From the NCBI GenBank assembly GCA_016713535.1, contig JADJOY010000013.1, forward strand, positions 5,684 to 69,683: 64,000 bases of DNA. Direction: 5' to 3'. Position 1 is the first letter of the stretch; each line of letters starts with the position of its first letter. Under the pieces are notes generated by a model that was given only the letters and a program-made list of their open reading frames with translations, did not search any database and was not told the DNA's origin. Of the stretch, positions 20,623 through 29,712 are shown piece after piece. The translations under genes and the position numbers were made by a program. Origin of the DNA: JADJOY01 sp016713535 [NCBI: Deltaproteobacteria bacterium]. Its GTDB lineage: Bacteria; JADJOY01.

Positions 20623-21788
20623 TCGCCGAGCAGGCCGCGATCGAGCGGGAACGCGAGCGCCTCGCCACCCATCCGGTGGCTCACCTCGATGGCGGTGCAG
20701 AGCTCCTGGTCGATGCGCCCGCCCTCGACGCCGTAGCGCACGTCGCTGCGCCCGGCGCGGATCGCCCGCACCAGCTCCATCAGCGAGCACGCGACGCCGA
20801 TGTGATCGTCGTCGAAGGGCAGGTCCGCGAACGGGTTCTCCCAGCGGATCGGCGCGCCTCCCACCGGCCGCGCCACCAGCGCCGCGAGCGCCCGGGCGCC
20901 CTCGCCGAGGTCGTTCCACTCCCACTCGACCCGTACTTCTTCCTGACCCGTGCGATCAGCGTCGAAGCGCCAGTAGTGCTCGTTCGAGCCGAACCCGCCG
21001 GCGCCGTAGAAGCGCAAGGAGCGCGCGCCCCGGATCGGCGCGTCGTAGCAGATCGAGGTGTAGTGGTAGAGGCTCACCGTGCCCCACGCGTGCTCGAGCC
21101 AGCCCCACCACCAGCGCTCGTCCTCGCGTGCCGGGTTGCCGTCCCACTTCGAGGGGTGCGGCCACACCTTCACGGTGCGCTCCATCCCGCGCACGCGCTG
21201 CACCGGGTTCGAGAAGCCGGCGAGCATGCGGAGCTGGCTCATGCCGTGGTAGCGGAATCCCCAGTAGTCGTTCTCGACGGTGACGATCTCGCCGAAGAGC
21301 CCATCGCTCACGAGCTGCGTCTTCATCTGCTCGACCGGGAACAGGAAGTTCTGCTCGGCGACCTGCACAGGCAGGTCCTTCTCGGCCACGAGCTGCACGA
21401 TCGCGTCGCACTCCCGGAGCCGCGACGAGAGCGGCGTCTCGAGCAGGAGCGGGATCCCGAAGTCGAGGGCGCGCAGCGCGGCGATGCCGTTCATCCCGTA
21501 GCTCACGCACACGATGAGCAGGTCGGGGCGCGTCTTCTCGATCAGCTCGTCGATCGAATCGAAGGCGGCGCACTCGTAGGGCTCGGCCACCACCTGCGCG
21601 CGCGCCTCGTGGCGCCCCGCCACCCCCACCAGCTCGAGCTCGTCGCCGAGGGCGCGGACGATCGGCGCGTAGAAGTGGAGCGCGCGCTTGCCGGGGCCCC
21701 AGATCCCCACGCGCAGCGGGGCGGGTCGACCGCTTCGCCGCTGCCGACGCAGCCGGGTCACCTGGGCGTGGAGATCGATCGTCGACAT
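20613..21788 (-). CDS. Gfo/Idh/MocA-family oxidoreductase
   Basis: A 391-residue NAD(P)-dependent dehydrogenase-type protein with an N-terminal Rossmann domain (LRVGIWGPGKRALHFYAPIVRAL). The usual EKP dinucleotide-binding/catalytic motif appears as ETPLS, so the conserved catalytic Lys is missing. That raises the chance of a changed reaction or non-catalytic role. The C-terminal alpha/beta domain is complete. It overlaps the flippase gene by 10 bp, which suggests work on an activated or lipid-linked sugar destined for export. The start is the ATG at 21788. Confidence 0.8.
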   Translation of the reverse strand: MSTIDLHAQVTRLRRQRRSGRPAPLRVGIWGPGKRALHFYAPIVRALGDELELVGVAGRHEARAQVVAEPYECAAFDSIDELIEKTRPDLLIVCVSYGMNGIAALRALDFGIPLLLETPLSSRLRECDAIVQLVAEKDLPVQVAEQNFLFPVEQMKTQLVSDGLFGEIVTVENDYWGFRYHGMSQLRMLAGFSNPVQRVRGMERTVKVWPHPSKWDGNPAREDERWWWGWLEHAWGTVSLYHYTSICYDAPIRGARSLRFYGAGGFGSNEHYWRFDADRTGQEEVRVEWEWNDLGEGARALAALVARPVGGAPIRWENPFADLPFDDDHIGVACSLMELVRAIRAGRSDVRYGVEGGRIDQELCTAIEVSHRMGGEALAFPLDRGLLGEWD

Positions 21789-22001
21789 GAGCCACCGCGT
21801 CGCGTGAGGAGTGCCGCCGACTCTAGCAAATCGACGACGGCGGGGAGCGGGGGCGTTCCGGACAGGGATCGACGGAAGTGACGGTGTCGCGGCAGCGCGT
21901 ATCGCCGGGCGCGCGGCGCGCGCCCCTCCGGACCGGTCGAGATCGCTTCGATTCCCGGCTGGAGCGCGCCCGCTCCGTTGGGCGCCAGCGCGAAAACGAG
22001 G

Positions 22002-22035
22002 GATGGCCCCGGCTGGAAACCCAGCCGGGGCCATC
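22002..22035 (-). terminator. Strong hairpin downstream of amtB
   Basis: A perfect 15-bp stem (GATGGCCCCGGCTGG with its complement) around a four-base loop AAAC lies 41-74 bp past the amtB stop. On the minus strand it is followed within six bases by a short T-run, consistent with a rho-independent terminator. Confidence 0.7.
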
Positions 22036-22075
22036 GATACGACGGAGAGGGAGGAGGAAAGAGGAGGGCTCGGAT

Positions 22076-23572
22076 TCAGTAGTTGTAGCCAACCTCGCCG
22101 TGCTCGTTGAGGTCGAGTCCCTGGCGCTCGGTGTCCGTCTCGGCGCGCAGGCCGATGACCTTCTTGATCACGGTGGCGATCACCACCGTCGCCACGACCG
22201 ACATGACGACCGTGAGGATCATCGCCTTGAGCTGCTCCAGCCACAGCCCGTGCCCGACCACGTCCTTGAGGTTCGTGGCGAGGTTCGGGTTGGACTCGAC
22301 GTTCGCGAAGATGCCGGTGACGAAGGCGCCCAGCGTTCCGCCCACGGCGTGGACGCCGAACGTATCGAGCGCGTCGTCGTACCCGAACTTGGCCTTGAGC
22401 TTGGTGCACGCGAGGAACGGCACCACGCCGGCGAGGATGCCGATGATCACCGCCGAGCCCGGCGTCACGAAGCCGCACGCCGGCGTGATCACGACGAGAC
22501 CGGCGACCGCGCCCGAGCAGAAGCCGAGGATCGAGGGCTTTCCCTTCTCGACGTACTCGATCATGCCCCACGTGAACGCCGCCACCGCCGCCGCGAGCGT
22601 GGTGGTGGTGAACGCGTTGGCCGCCACACCGTCCGCCGCCACCGCGCTGCCTGCGTTGAAGCCGTACCAGCCCACCCACAGCATCCCGGTGCCGACCATG
22701 CACAGCACCATGCTGTGCGGCAGCATCGGCTCTTTACCGAACCCGATCCGGGGTCCGAGCATCAGGCACAGCACCAGCGCCGACCAGCCCGACGACATGT
22801 GCACGACGGTGCCGCCGGCGAAGTCGATGGACTTCACCACGGCCGCCGAGTTCCACACGCCGTTCATCAGGCCGTCGATGCCCCACACCATGTGCGCGAG
22901 CGGGAAGTAGACGACGAGCATCCAGGCCGCCACGAACACCAGCACGGCCAGGTAGCGCATGCGCTCGGCGATGGCGCCGATGATGAGCGCGGGGGTGATG
23001 ATCGCGAACATCATCTGGTACATCGCGAAGACGTTGTGGGAGACCCAATACGAGTAGTTCGTGTTGGGTGCGGAGTCGACGCCGCGCAGGAACATGTGTG
23101 TCAGGCCGCCGAGGATCGGCGTCCCCTTCGCGAACACGAAGCTGTAGCCGACCGCCCACCACAGGATCGTCACCAGCCCGGCGATCCCCAGGCACTGGGC
23201 CAGCACCGACAGCACGTTCTTGGTTCGCACCAGGCCGCCGTAGAAAAGCGCGAGCCCCGGCAGCGTCATGAACAGCACCAGCGCCGCCGACGTCATCATC
23301 CAGCCGTTGTGGCCGGGGCCGGCGCCGGCGACCTTCGAGGTCACGGTCGCGTCGGCCGCGTCGGCGCCGCGCGCGCCGTTGTTCACGTACGCCTCGAGGT
23401 CGGCGATGCGCTGCTCCACGCTCGGCTCACTCTTGGCGGGCGCATCCTCGGCGCGCGCCACGCTCCCCAGGAAACCGGACGCGAGCACCGCGCCGAGCAC
23501 CAGTACCCACGTCGCTCGCAAGAAACCCTGGCCGACTGGCCCGGATCGGTATCGAGACATCGTCGCCGCCAT
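22076..23572 (-). CDS. amtB: Ammonium transporter Amt
   Basis: A 498-residue inner-membrane ammonium channel/transporter with an N-terminal signal peptide and 11 predicted helices. The twin pore histidines are visible in GGTVVHMSSGWSAL and DTFGVHAVGGTLGA. Other landmarks are MMTSAALVLFMTLPGLALFYGG at the start of helix one and GWYGFNAGS. The ATG at 23572 is preferred because it follows an AAAGGGG site and fits a signal peptide; the frame stays open upstream without similarity. A sigma-54 promoter lies about 110 bp upstream, so expression is probably nitrogen-controlled. No glnK/PII gene is adjacent, which is unusual for amtB. Confidence 0.95.
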   Translation of the reverse strand: MAATMSRYRSGPVGQGFLRATWVLVLGAVLASGFLGSVARAEDAPAKSEPSVEQRIADLEAYVNNGARGADAADATVTSKVAGAGPGHNGWMMTSAALVLFMTLPGLALFYGGLVRTKNVLSVLAQCLGIAGLVTILWWAVGYSFVFAKGTPILGGLTHMFLRGVDSAPNTNYSYWVSHNVFAMYQMMFAIITPALIIGAIAERMRYLAVLVFVAAWMLVVYFPLAHMVWGIDGLMNGVWNSAAVVKSIDFAGGTVVHMSSGWSALVLCLMLGPRIGFGKEPMLPHSMVLCMVGTGMLWVGWYGFNAGSAVAADGVAANAFTTTTLAAAVAAFTWGMIEYVEKGKPSILGFCSGAVAGLVVITPACGFVTPGSAVIIGILAGVVPFLACTKLKAKFGYDDALDTFGVHAVGGTLGAFVTGIFANVESNPNLATNLKDVVGHGLWLEQLKAMILTVVMSVVATVVIATVIKKVIGLRAETDTERQGLDLNEHGEVGYNY

Positions 23573-23681
23573 CGAAAGCCCCTTTCCGCTGTGAGGTCCC
23601 CCGGACCTCAGGTCCGTACCGCCGTCACGCTTCGACTCATCCCCCAGCCCACGCGCGATCGCGAGAGCCGACGCCCCGTTG

Positions 23682-23697
23682 GGCAAGTTCCGTACCA
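23682..23697 (-). promoter_or_regulatory. Sigma-54 (RpoN) promoter for amtB
   Basis: On the minus strand the 16-mer reads TGGTACGGAACTTGCC. Compared with the -24/-12 consensus TGGCACRNNNNTTGCW it keeps GG, GC and their exact spacing, and differs at only two positions. It lies 110-125 bases before the amtB start. Nitrogen-regulated sigma-54 control of amtB is well known in other proteobacteria. Confidence 0.7.
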
Positions 23698-23975
23698 GCG
23701 TGAAACACGCGGAAATCGCACGCTTCTCGAGAGGCGGCGAGCCGAAATGCGCCCAAGAATTCGGCATTGGTGAAAAAACGGGCAGCGCGCCGCCTAGTCA
23801 GCAGCACTCGAGCGCCGTCCGCGTCAGGCACGCCGCGGGCGAGGAGCCGTCGACTTGCCAGCGACCGGCGATCGGGGGAGAGTGGCGCCCTCGGACCCGG
23901 AAGCGGAGCCGATCCAGCGCTCCACTCGGCGCGTATCGCTCGGCGAGCGCCGCGGTCCCACCCACGAGCCACCGC

Positions 23976-25112
23976 GTGCCGATCGCGATCCCGTTCCACC
24001 GCAGCCACCATGGCCCGCGCGAGGCGGAGGCGGTGCGCGAGGTGATCGCCTCCGGGCACACCGGCGGCGGCGGCGCGGTGGGTGCGAGAGTCGAGAGGGT
24101 GCTCCGCGAGCTGCTCGGAGTCCGCCACGCGCTTCTGACCACGAGCTGCACGCACGCCATGGAGGCGTGCCTGCTCGCGCTCGGCGTCGGGCCGGGCGAC
24201 GAGGTCATCGTCCCGGGCTTCCTGTACGTGTCGCTCGCCGCGGCGGTGGCGCGGCAAGGCGCGCGGCCGGTGTTCGTCGACGTCGAGCCCGAGCGGCTCG
24301 GGCTCGATCCCGCGGCCACCGAAGCCGCGATCGGTCCGCGCACCCGCGCGATCTTCGCCGTCCACTACGGTGGCATGGCGTGCCGCATCGACGCGCTCCT
24401 CGCGAGCGGCGCGCGCCACCGGATCCCAGTGATCGAGGACGCGGCGCAGGCGTTCCACTCGGCCGCGGCGAACGGACGCGCGCTCGGTTCGCTCGGCCGC
24501 GCCGGCTGCATGAGCTTCCACGAGACCAAGAACGTGAGCGCGGGAGAGGGCGGCGCGCTGTTCACCGACGACGACGCTCTCGCGCGCGCGGCGGAGACCA
24601 TCCGCGACAAGGGCACCGACCGGGCCGCGGCCGTGCGCGGCGAGATCGCTCACTACACCTGGGTGAGCCCGGGCTCGAGCTTCACGCTCTCGGAGGTGTT
24701 GGCGGCGATCCTCGAGGTGCAGCTCGGCGCGCGCGACGAGATCCTGCGCGAGCGCGAGCGCGTCGCCGCCGCTTACCGCACGCTGCTGGTACCGCTCGCC
24801 GCCCGCCACGAGCTCGAGCTGGCTCCGGAGCCGGCCCCCGGCGAGCGCTTCAACCGCCACATCGTCCACGTGCTGATTCCGCGCGGCCTCGATCGCGACG
24901 CGATCGGACGCGGCATGCGCGCGCGCGGCGTCCAGGTCACCGCTCACTTCCAGACCCTCCACGACTCGCCGTACATGCGCCAGACCTGGCCCGGCGAGCC
25001 GCCGCATCTGCCGGTGACCGCCGACACCTGCACCCGACTCCTGCGGCTGCCGATCTATCCGTCGCTCGGCGACGCCGACGTCGAGCGTGTCGTCGCGGCG
25101 CTCGCGGCCTAG
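23976..25112 (+). CDS. wecE: WecE/RffA-type dTDP-4-amino-4,6-dideoxygalactose transaminase
   Basis: A PLP-dependent sugar aminotransferase of the DegT/DnrJ family, 378 residues from the GTG at 23976, where similarity starts (IPFHRSHHGPREAEAV). The Schiff-base lysine sits in SFHETKNVSAGEGGALF; the HETKN context is characteristic of WecE rather than other DegT members. Further family motifs are GDEVIVPGFLYVS, FVDVEPE and VIEDAAQAFHS. It converts dTDP-4-keto-6-deoxyglucose to the 4-amino sugar for surface glycans. It is divergent from amtB, with 403 bp between, and may serve the same surface polysaccharide as the nearby flippase and Gfo/Idh genes. Confidence 0.88.
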   Translation: MPIAIPFHRSHHGPREAEAVREVIASGHTGGGGAVGARVERVLRELLGVRHALLTTSCTHAMEACLLALGVGPGDEVIVPGFLYVSLAAAVARQGARPVFVDVEPERLGLDPAATEAAIGPRTRAIFAVHYGGMACRIDALLASGARHRIPVIEDAAQAFHSAAANGRALGSLGRAGCMSFHETKNVSAGEGGALFTDDDALARAAETIRDKGTDRAAAVRGEIAHYTWVSPGSSFTLSEVLAAILEVQLGARDEILRERERVAAAYRTLLVPLAARHELELAPEPAPGERFNRHIVHVLIPRGLDRDAIGRGMRARGVQVTAHFQTLHDSPYMRQTWPGEPPHLPVTADTCTRLLRLPIYPSLGDADVERVVAALAA

Positions 25113-25153
25113 CTCGACGACGCGCGCTCGAGCTCCGGACTCCCGAGGCGGCG

Positions 25154-25534
25154 TTGACCGAGGCCAGACCGTCCCGCAACCACACCGTGGCGACGCTCCT
25201 GGTGATCGGGGCGGGGCTCGCGATCCTGGGCCTGATCAACGTGGCGATCGGCCGCGAGAAGGCGGCCGAGCACGGCCGGACGCTGGCTTCGATCGAGGCG
25301 CGCGCCGACGACCCCAGCACCGACGTCACCGCGCGCGATCTCGAGAACGCGCGCGGCAAGCGGGCGTTCTACCTCGGCGTCCAGCAGGCCGGCTGGTGGC
25401 TGGTGGCGGGCGGGCTCGCGCTCACCGGCGTCGCCTGCACCGCGACCTGGTTGGGGGTGCGCTTCGACGCGCGCGTCACGGCGCGTAGCGTCACGCCGCC
25501 CGCGAGCGCCGATCGGCGTTCCACGTTAGGATAA
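25154..25534 (+). CDS. Small two-helix membrane protein, unknown
   Basis: Proposed 126-residue protein starting at the TTG at 25154, 41 bp after wecE on the same strand. It has two hydrophobic segments (TLLVIGAGLAILGLINVAI near residue 12 and GWWLVAGGLALTGVACTAT near 85) separated by a charged linker. No family is recognised. The start is uncertain because the frame is open far upstream as a shadow of wecE, and no clear ribosome site is visible. Confidence 0.5.
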   Translation: MTEARPSRNHTVATLLVIGAGLAILGLINVAIGREKAAEHGRTLASIEARADDPSTDVTARDLENARGKRAFYLGVQQAGWWLVAGGLALTGVACTATWLGVRFDARVTARSVTPPASADRRSTLG

Positions 25535-25562
25535 AGGCTCGTCGCACGCGGGCGCCGAACTC

Positions 25563-25718
25563 GTGACCGAGCCGGAACGAACCCTGGTCGAACCCACGCC
25601 GGACGCCGCGGCGCGGAGCCCGGCGCGGCGCCCCTCCCTGGGCGGTCCGGAGCGGCTCGCGCTCGCCATCTACGGCGCTTGCCTGACGCTGGTCCTGGTC
25701 CTCTATCACTTCCAGTGA
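25563..25718 (+). CDS. 51-residue single-helix membrane protein, unknown
   Basis: A short frame from the GTG at 25563 to the TGA at 25716. It has a Pro/Ala/Arg-rich N-terminus and one C-terminal transmembrane segment (LALAIYGACLTLVLVLYHF). It ends seven bases before the ATG of the next gene and follows the two-helix protein by 28 bp, so all three look co-transcribed. No homologue is recognised; it is supported only by spacing and hydropathy. Confidence 0.45.
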   Translation: MTEPERTLVEPTPDAAARSPARRPSLGGPERLALAIYGACLTLVLVLYHFQ

Positions 25719-25725
25719 GTGAGCC

Positions 25726-26280
25726 ATGAAGCTCGATGTGTTCGCGGCGCGGCGGCGCAACCAACCCGAGCAGGATCCCCACGGCGGTGCCTCGAAGGAG
25801 CGCCGGGACGACGGCGAGAGCGACGAGCCCAAGTCGTGGGGCGACCGTCTCAAGAAGTTCGCCGAGGTCCTGAACCAGCCGATCGGCCAAGGCGCGAAAG
25901 CCGACGAGAAGGCCAGAGCCAAGGGACGCGAGGGACACGACGGACCGCCCCGCAAGCCGGAGAAGCCGATGTCCTGGGCCGAGGAGATGGGCATGGTGGT
26001 CCCCGCCAAGCCCGCCGACGCCAAGGCGCGCCAGGAAGCCGACGACGCCATCGCGCAGGGCACCTACCACCTGAAGCGCGGCAATCGCGAGCAGGACGTA
26101 CGGAAGAAGATCCAGTGCTTCGAGGAGGCGCTCGCCGACTTCCAGAAGCTCAAGGCGCTGGTGCCGAACGACCCGAGCGTGGCGAAGCAAGTCGAGATGG
26201 TCGAGCGCGGACTCACCGAGCTGCGGGCGGCGTACGAACGCTACCGCGCGGCCAACCCGGAAGGCCCGAGCAAGCCGTGA
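25726..26280 (+). CDS. Hypothetical charged protein
   Basis: A 184-residue soluble protein without signal peptide. Residues 1-80 are highly charged and low in complexity (Lys/Arg/Glu/Asp/Pro). Residues 95-180 are helical and resemble a single TPR-like or coiled-coil unit (GNREQDVRKKIQCFEEALADF). Thus it may be an adaptor or scaffold, but no named family is recognised. It is part of a run of small same-strand genes from 25154 to 26624. Confidence 0.6.
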   Translation: MKLDVFAARRRNQPEQDPHGGASKERRDDGESDEPKSWGDRLKKFAEVLNQPIGQGAKADEKARAKGREGHDGPPRKPEKPMSWAEEMGMVVPAKPADAKARQEADDAIAQGTYHLKRGNREQDVRKKIQCFEEALADFQKLKALVPNDPSVAKQVEMVERGLTELRAAYERYRAANPEGPSKP

Positions 26281-26354
26281 CCGGCGCGCGACCGCGCGCG
26301 TTCGTTGACTCCGCGCCGATCGTGACCACGTTTCGCGGCGTGGAGGAACGAGTC

Positions 26355-26624
26355 ATGACGACCTGGACGTACGAACGACGCTCTCTCGGACCGCCCGTCT
26401 CGTGGCGAGCCTATCTGCCCGGCGTGGCGCTGATCTCGTTCGCGATCTTGGTGCTGGTGGTGCCCGAGATCCTCGCGGCGCTGGTCGCGGCGATGCTGTT
26501 CACCGCCGGCCTCGCGGCGCTCGGCCTCGCGTGGAAGCTGCGTCACACCCCCACCTACACGGTGGAGGCCAAGCCGATCGAGCCGCTCGTCGACCCCGTG
26601 ATCGAGATGTTCCGGCGGATGTGA
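26355..26624 (+). CDS. Small membrane protein, unknown
   Basis: An 89-residue protein with two adjoining hydrophobic helices (GVALISFAILVLVV and ILAALVAAMLFTAGLAALGLAW) and a conserved-looking cytoplasmic tail ending PVIEMFRRM. The start at 26355 is supported by a GGAGGAACG site seven bases upstream. The function is not recognised. It may be transcribed with the preceding hypothetical gene 74 bp upstream. Confidence 0.65.
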   Translation: MTTWTYERRSLGPPVSWRAYLPGVALISFAILVLVVPEILAALVAAMLFTAGLAALGLAWKLRHTPTYTVEAKPIEPLVDPVIEMFRRM

Positions 26625-26999
26625 GCGCGATCCGGCCGGCGGACGTACGGAACTCGGCCGGATCGGCGAGGTAGCGCCAGCGCCCCTCCCCCTGGAGTGC
26701 GCCCGCTCCGTCGGGCGCCAGGAAACGCTGCCGTCCGTGCAGATCGCCGGCGGGCCAGCGAAGCGCCGCGGGGGGGCGGAGCCCCCCGCGCTACGAAAGC
26801 CATCGTAGCGACGGGGGTTCCATCCCCCGTCGCCGGGCATGCGCGGCTTCCGTGAGCGACCCAGATGGAACGGTTCGCAGCCTCGGCGCGCCGCCACGAG
26901 CGCAAGCCGAGCACCTCGGGGGCGGGACCCGCCGGGATTGCGGCGCCGACGGAGCGGCGCCCTCCAGGGGGCGGGGGGCTCGAAAAGACCCCGGGAAAC
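26625..26999. repeat. Intergenic region filled with palindromic repeats
   Basis: No gene is supported. At 26690-26722 lies a hairpin of the CTGGAG...GGGCGCCAG family, also found near 21957 and 47272. At 26765-26838 lies an inverted copy of the twin-hairpin element of 6345-6420. The remainder is GC-rich and featureless. The region separates genes that converge (small membrane protein and recR). Confidence 0.7.
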
Positions 27000-27596
27000 T
27001 CAGAACTCGCGGCGGCCGCTCAGCGCGCGCTCGAGGGTCGCGGCGTCCACGTACTCCAGCTCGCTGCCGAGCGGCACGCCGTGGGCGAGCCGCGTGACCC
27101 GGACGTTCTTGTCCTTGAGCAGCCGCGCCACGTACACGGCGGTGGCCTCGCCACCCACTCCCGTACCCGTCGCGAGGATCGTCTCGGTGACGCCGGTCGC
27201 GACCACCCGCGCGACCAGCGCCTTGATGCGCAGAGCGTCCGGCCCGACGCCGTCGAGTGGCGAGAGCGCCCCACCCAGCACGTGGTAGCGGCCCCGAAAG
27301 CCACCCGAGCGCTCGAGCGCGATCAGGTCACGCGGCTGCTCGACCACGCACAGCACGCGCCCGGCGCGGTTGGGGTCGCGGCAGATCGGGCACTCGGGCT
27401 GGTCGGTGTAGAAGCCGCAGATCGGGCACGGGTGGACCTGCTGGCGCAGCTCGGCGATCGCGCTCGCGAGCGCGACCGGGTCGACGCGCTTCGAGGTGAG
27501 GATGTGGAGCGCCAGGCGTGCCGCGCTCTTCTCGCCGATGCCGGGGAGCTTCTTGAGCTCGCGAACCAGCCGCTCCAGGGCCGCCGGGAGCAGCAC
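27000..27596 (-). CDS. recR: Recombination mediator RecR
   Basis: A 198-residue RecR, which loads RecA at gaps with RecF/RecO. It shows the N-terminal helix-hairpin-helix (LKKLPGIGEKSAARLALHIL), a four-cysteine zinc finger (CPICGF...CPIC) and the Toprim domain (LCVVEQPRDL and TGVGGEATA). The start is the GTG at 27596; length matches the E. coli protein (201 residues). Usually recR follows dnaX and a YbaB gene, but here it follows an SGNH hydrolase gene by two bases, an unusual neighbour. Confidence 0.95.
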   Translation of the reverse strand: MLLPAALERLVRELKKLPGIGEKSAARLALHILTSKRVDPVALASAIAELRQQVHPCPICGFYTDQPECPICRDPNRAGRVLCVVEQPRDLIALERSGGFRGRYHVLGGALSPLDGVGPDALRIKALVARVVATGVTETILATGTGVGGEATAVYVARLLKDKNVRVTRLAHGVPLGSELEYVDAATLERALSGRREF

Positions 27597-27598
27597 GG

Positions 27599-29641
27599 TC
27601 AGGCGCTCTCCCGCGCGCCGCGAGTGGCCGACTCGCCACGCCGGCGACGGCGCAGCTCGCCCACCATCAGCGCCACCGCCAGCGCGGGAAGCGCGGCGCC
27701 GGACGCCTGCGCCCGGCCACCCGCGCCGACCTGCGCGGCGCACGAGTTCGGATCACAGTCGTTGCCGAGCCCGTCGCCGTCGGTGTCGACCTGGGACGGA
27801 TTCGCGAGGGCGACGCAGTTGTCGCAGACGTCGCCCACCTTGTCGCCGTCACCATCGGTCTGGCTGGAGTTCGAGGCGCCGGGGCAGTTGTCGCAGACGT
27901 CGCCATCACCGTCGCCGTCGCCGTCCGCCTGATTGGTGTTCGCGACGGTCTTGCAGTTGTCGCACTTGTCGCCGATGTCGTCGCCGTCGGCGTCCGCCTG
28001 GTTGGCGTTGGCCACCGTCGGGCAGTTGTCGCTCGCGTCCGGGACGCCGTCGTTGTCGGTGTCCTTCTGGAGCAGACCCGAGGACACCCAGCGGCTGTAG
28101 ATGGTGTTCGCCATCAGGTTGTAGCCAGCGCAGTTGGGGTGGTTCCAGTGCGCCTCGCTCGACGCGATCAGCGCCGTGGCCCAGTTCGCCTGCGCCGTGA
28201 AGTCGCCCCACACGTTCGCGTAAGGAACCAGCCAGGTGTTGGCGATGTTCGCGTAGTAAGCGTTGGGAGGATTGAAGCCCTTCATCCAGTTGTACTGGTC
28301 GGCGCGCTGGGTGTTGGACACCGGCGAGTTGGTGCTGAGCAGCACCTTGGCGCCGAGGGTGCGCGCGTAGCCCACCATGGTGGAGAGGTCGTTCGACCAC
28401 GCCGCGTACGACGTGTTGGTGAAGTAGTTGTTCTGCCCCTCCAGGATCATGACGTAAGACGGCAGCACCGAGTTGAAGGCCGACGAGAAGCGGCTCGCGC
28501 CCTCCGCCGACGTCTCGCCGGGAAACGCGAGGTTGCGCATGTCGAACGCACGCTGGTAGGTGGCCTCGATGAGCGGATCGAGACGCTTCGGATAGCCGGC
28601 GGGGTGAGCCGGGTAATCCCACGCGTTGCACTCGTCGTAGTAGCCCCAGGTGGTGCTGTCGCCGAACGCCATCATGCGATCGGCGACCAGCGCCGTGGAC
28701 GGGCGGCCGTCGAGCGGGCGCAGGTCGGCTCCCGCGAGCGAGCGGGCCCACACCGCGCCGCCCACCGCCGAGACGGCCGCGGCGAGGCGGCCGTCGAGCG
28801 AGGTCCCCGCGGTGGCGAGGTCGTCGGCGGCGAGCACCGGGTCGGCGAGGCGCCGACCCGTGACGTCATAGGCGCCGATCGTTCCGCCATCGCGGATCAC
28901 CAGCGTCGCCGCGTCGCCGCGCGCGTTGCCGCTCACCAGGTCCGGATGGATGCCGGGGGCCACGTCCTGGGGGGCCTCGATCGCGGTGCAGGCCGCGTCC
29001 GCGCAGCGCGCCAGCTCGACCACGTAGCGCAGCGGATCACCACGCATCCACGCGAGCACCGGCTGCCCGCGATCGAAGCCGATCGAGGGATGGTTGCGCA
29101 GCTTGCGGTCGCCGTACGGCACGTCGCGCGGGACCACGTCCGCGTCGCGCGCGAGCCGATCGAGGACCGCGATCACGACGTGCTCGACCGGCGTCTTCCC
29201 CGTCGACCACGCGGCGAGGATCGTGCCGTCGGCGCCGATCGCGACGTCGGGCGAATAGCCGAGGTCGCCACCACCCACCGCGCTCGCGCCGACCACGCGC
29301 CCATCGGCTCCGAGCACCGCGTGCCAGATCGTCGAGACACCGTTCACGCGCCGGCCGAACACCACGTGCACCGAGCCGTCGGCGGCCAGCGCCAGGCTGG
29401 GATGGAGGTCGTCGGCCGCCGCCGGCGCGGGCAGCCGCACCTCGGCACCGCTCGGCGCTCGCACCGCGATCCGCGCCCGCCCGTTCACCTCGACCAGCCG
29501 CGCCACCCAGCGCGGCCGCGACGCGGCCCACGCCGGGCTCGCCCACGCGAACAACACGGCCGCGACCGCGACCAGCCACAGCTCGACGCGCACCCGCCCG
29601 CGCCGAGGTTCGAATGGAGAGGGGACTCGATCGACGGCCAT
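27599..29641 (-). CDS. Secreted SGNH/GDSL hydrolase with thrombospondin type 3 calcium repeats
   Basis: A 680-residue exported protein. A signal peptide ends near WASPAWA (residue 39). Residues 40-330 form a repeat-containing domain of probable propeller type. The SGNH esterase core follows, with nucleophile [12 protein letters not shown], oxyanion motif EGQNNYF and catalytic His in [13 protein letters not shown]. Residues 555-640 hold Asp-rich type 3 repeats ([14 protein letters not shown] and three relatives) that bind calcium. The C-terminus has a hydrophobic stretch [13 protein letters not shown] followed by RRRRR, like a cell-surface sorting tail. It probably deacylates glycans or lipids on the cell surface. 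Its stop is two bases before recR. Confidence 0.85.
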   Translation of the reverse strand: MAVDRVPSPFEPRRGRVRVELWLVAVAAVLFAWASPAWAASRPRWVARLVEVNGRARIAVRAPSGAEVRLPAPAAADDLHPSLALAADGSVHVVFGRRVNGVSTIWHAVLGADGRVVGASAVGGGDLGYSPDVAIGADGTILAAWSTGKTPVEHVVIAVLDRLARDADVVPRDVPYGDRKLRNHPSIGFDRGQPVLAWMRGDPLRYVVELARCADAACTAIEAPQDVAPGIHPDLVSGNARGDAATLVIRDGGTIGAYDVTGRRLADPVLAADDLATAGTSLDGRLAAAVSAVGGAVWARSLAGADLRPLDGRPSTALVADRMMAFGDSTTWGYYDECNAWDYPAHPAGYPKRLDPLIEATYQRAFDMRNLAFPGETSAEGASRFSSAFNSVLPSYVMILEGQNNYFTNTSYAAWSNDLSTMVGYARTLGAKVLLSTNSPVSNTQRADQYNWMKGFNPPNAYYANIANTWLVPYANVWGDFTAQANWATALIASSEAHWNHPNCAGYNLMANTIYSRWVSSGLLQKDTDNDGVPDASDNCPTVANANQADADGDDIGDKCDNCKTVANTNQADGDGDGDGDVCDNCPGASNSSQTDGDGDKVGDVCDNCVALANPSQVDTDGDGLGNDCDPNSCAAQVGAGGRAQASGAALPALAVALMVGELRRRRRGESATRGARESA

Positions 29642-29712
29642 GGTTCGACCCGACTCTTTCACGTCGCGATTTATCGCGGGGGAATTCAGGGAGGGACGAA
29701 AATTAACCGGGC

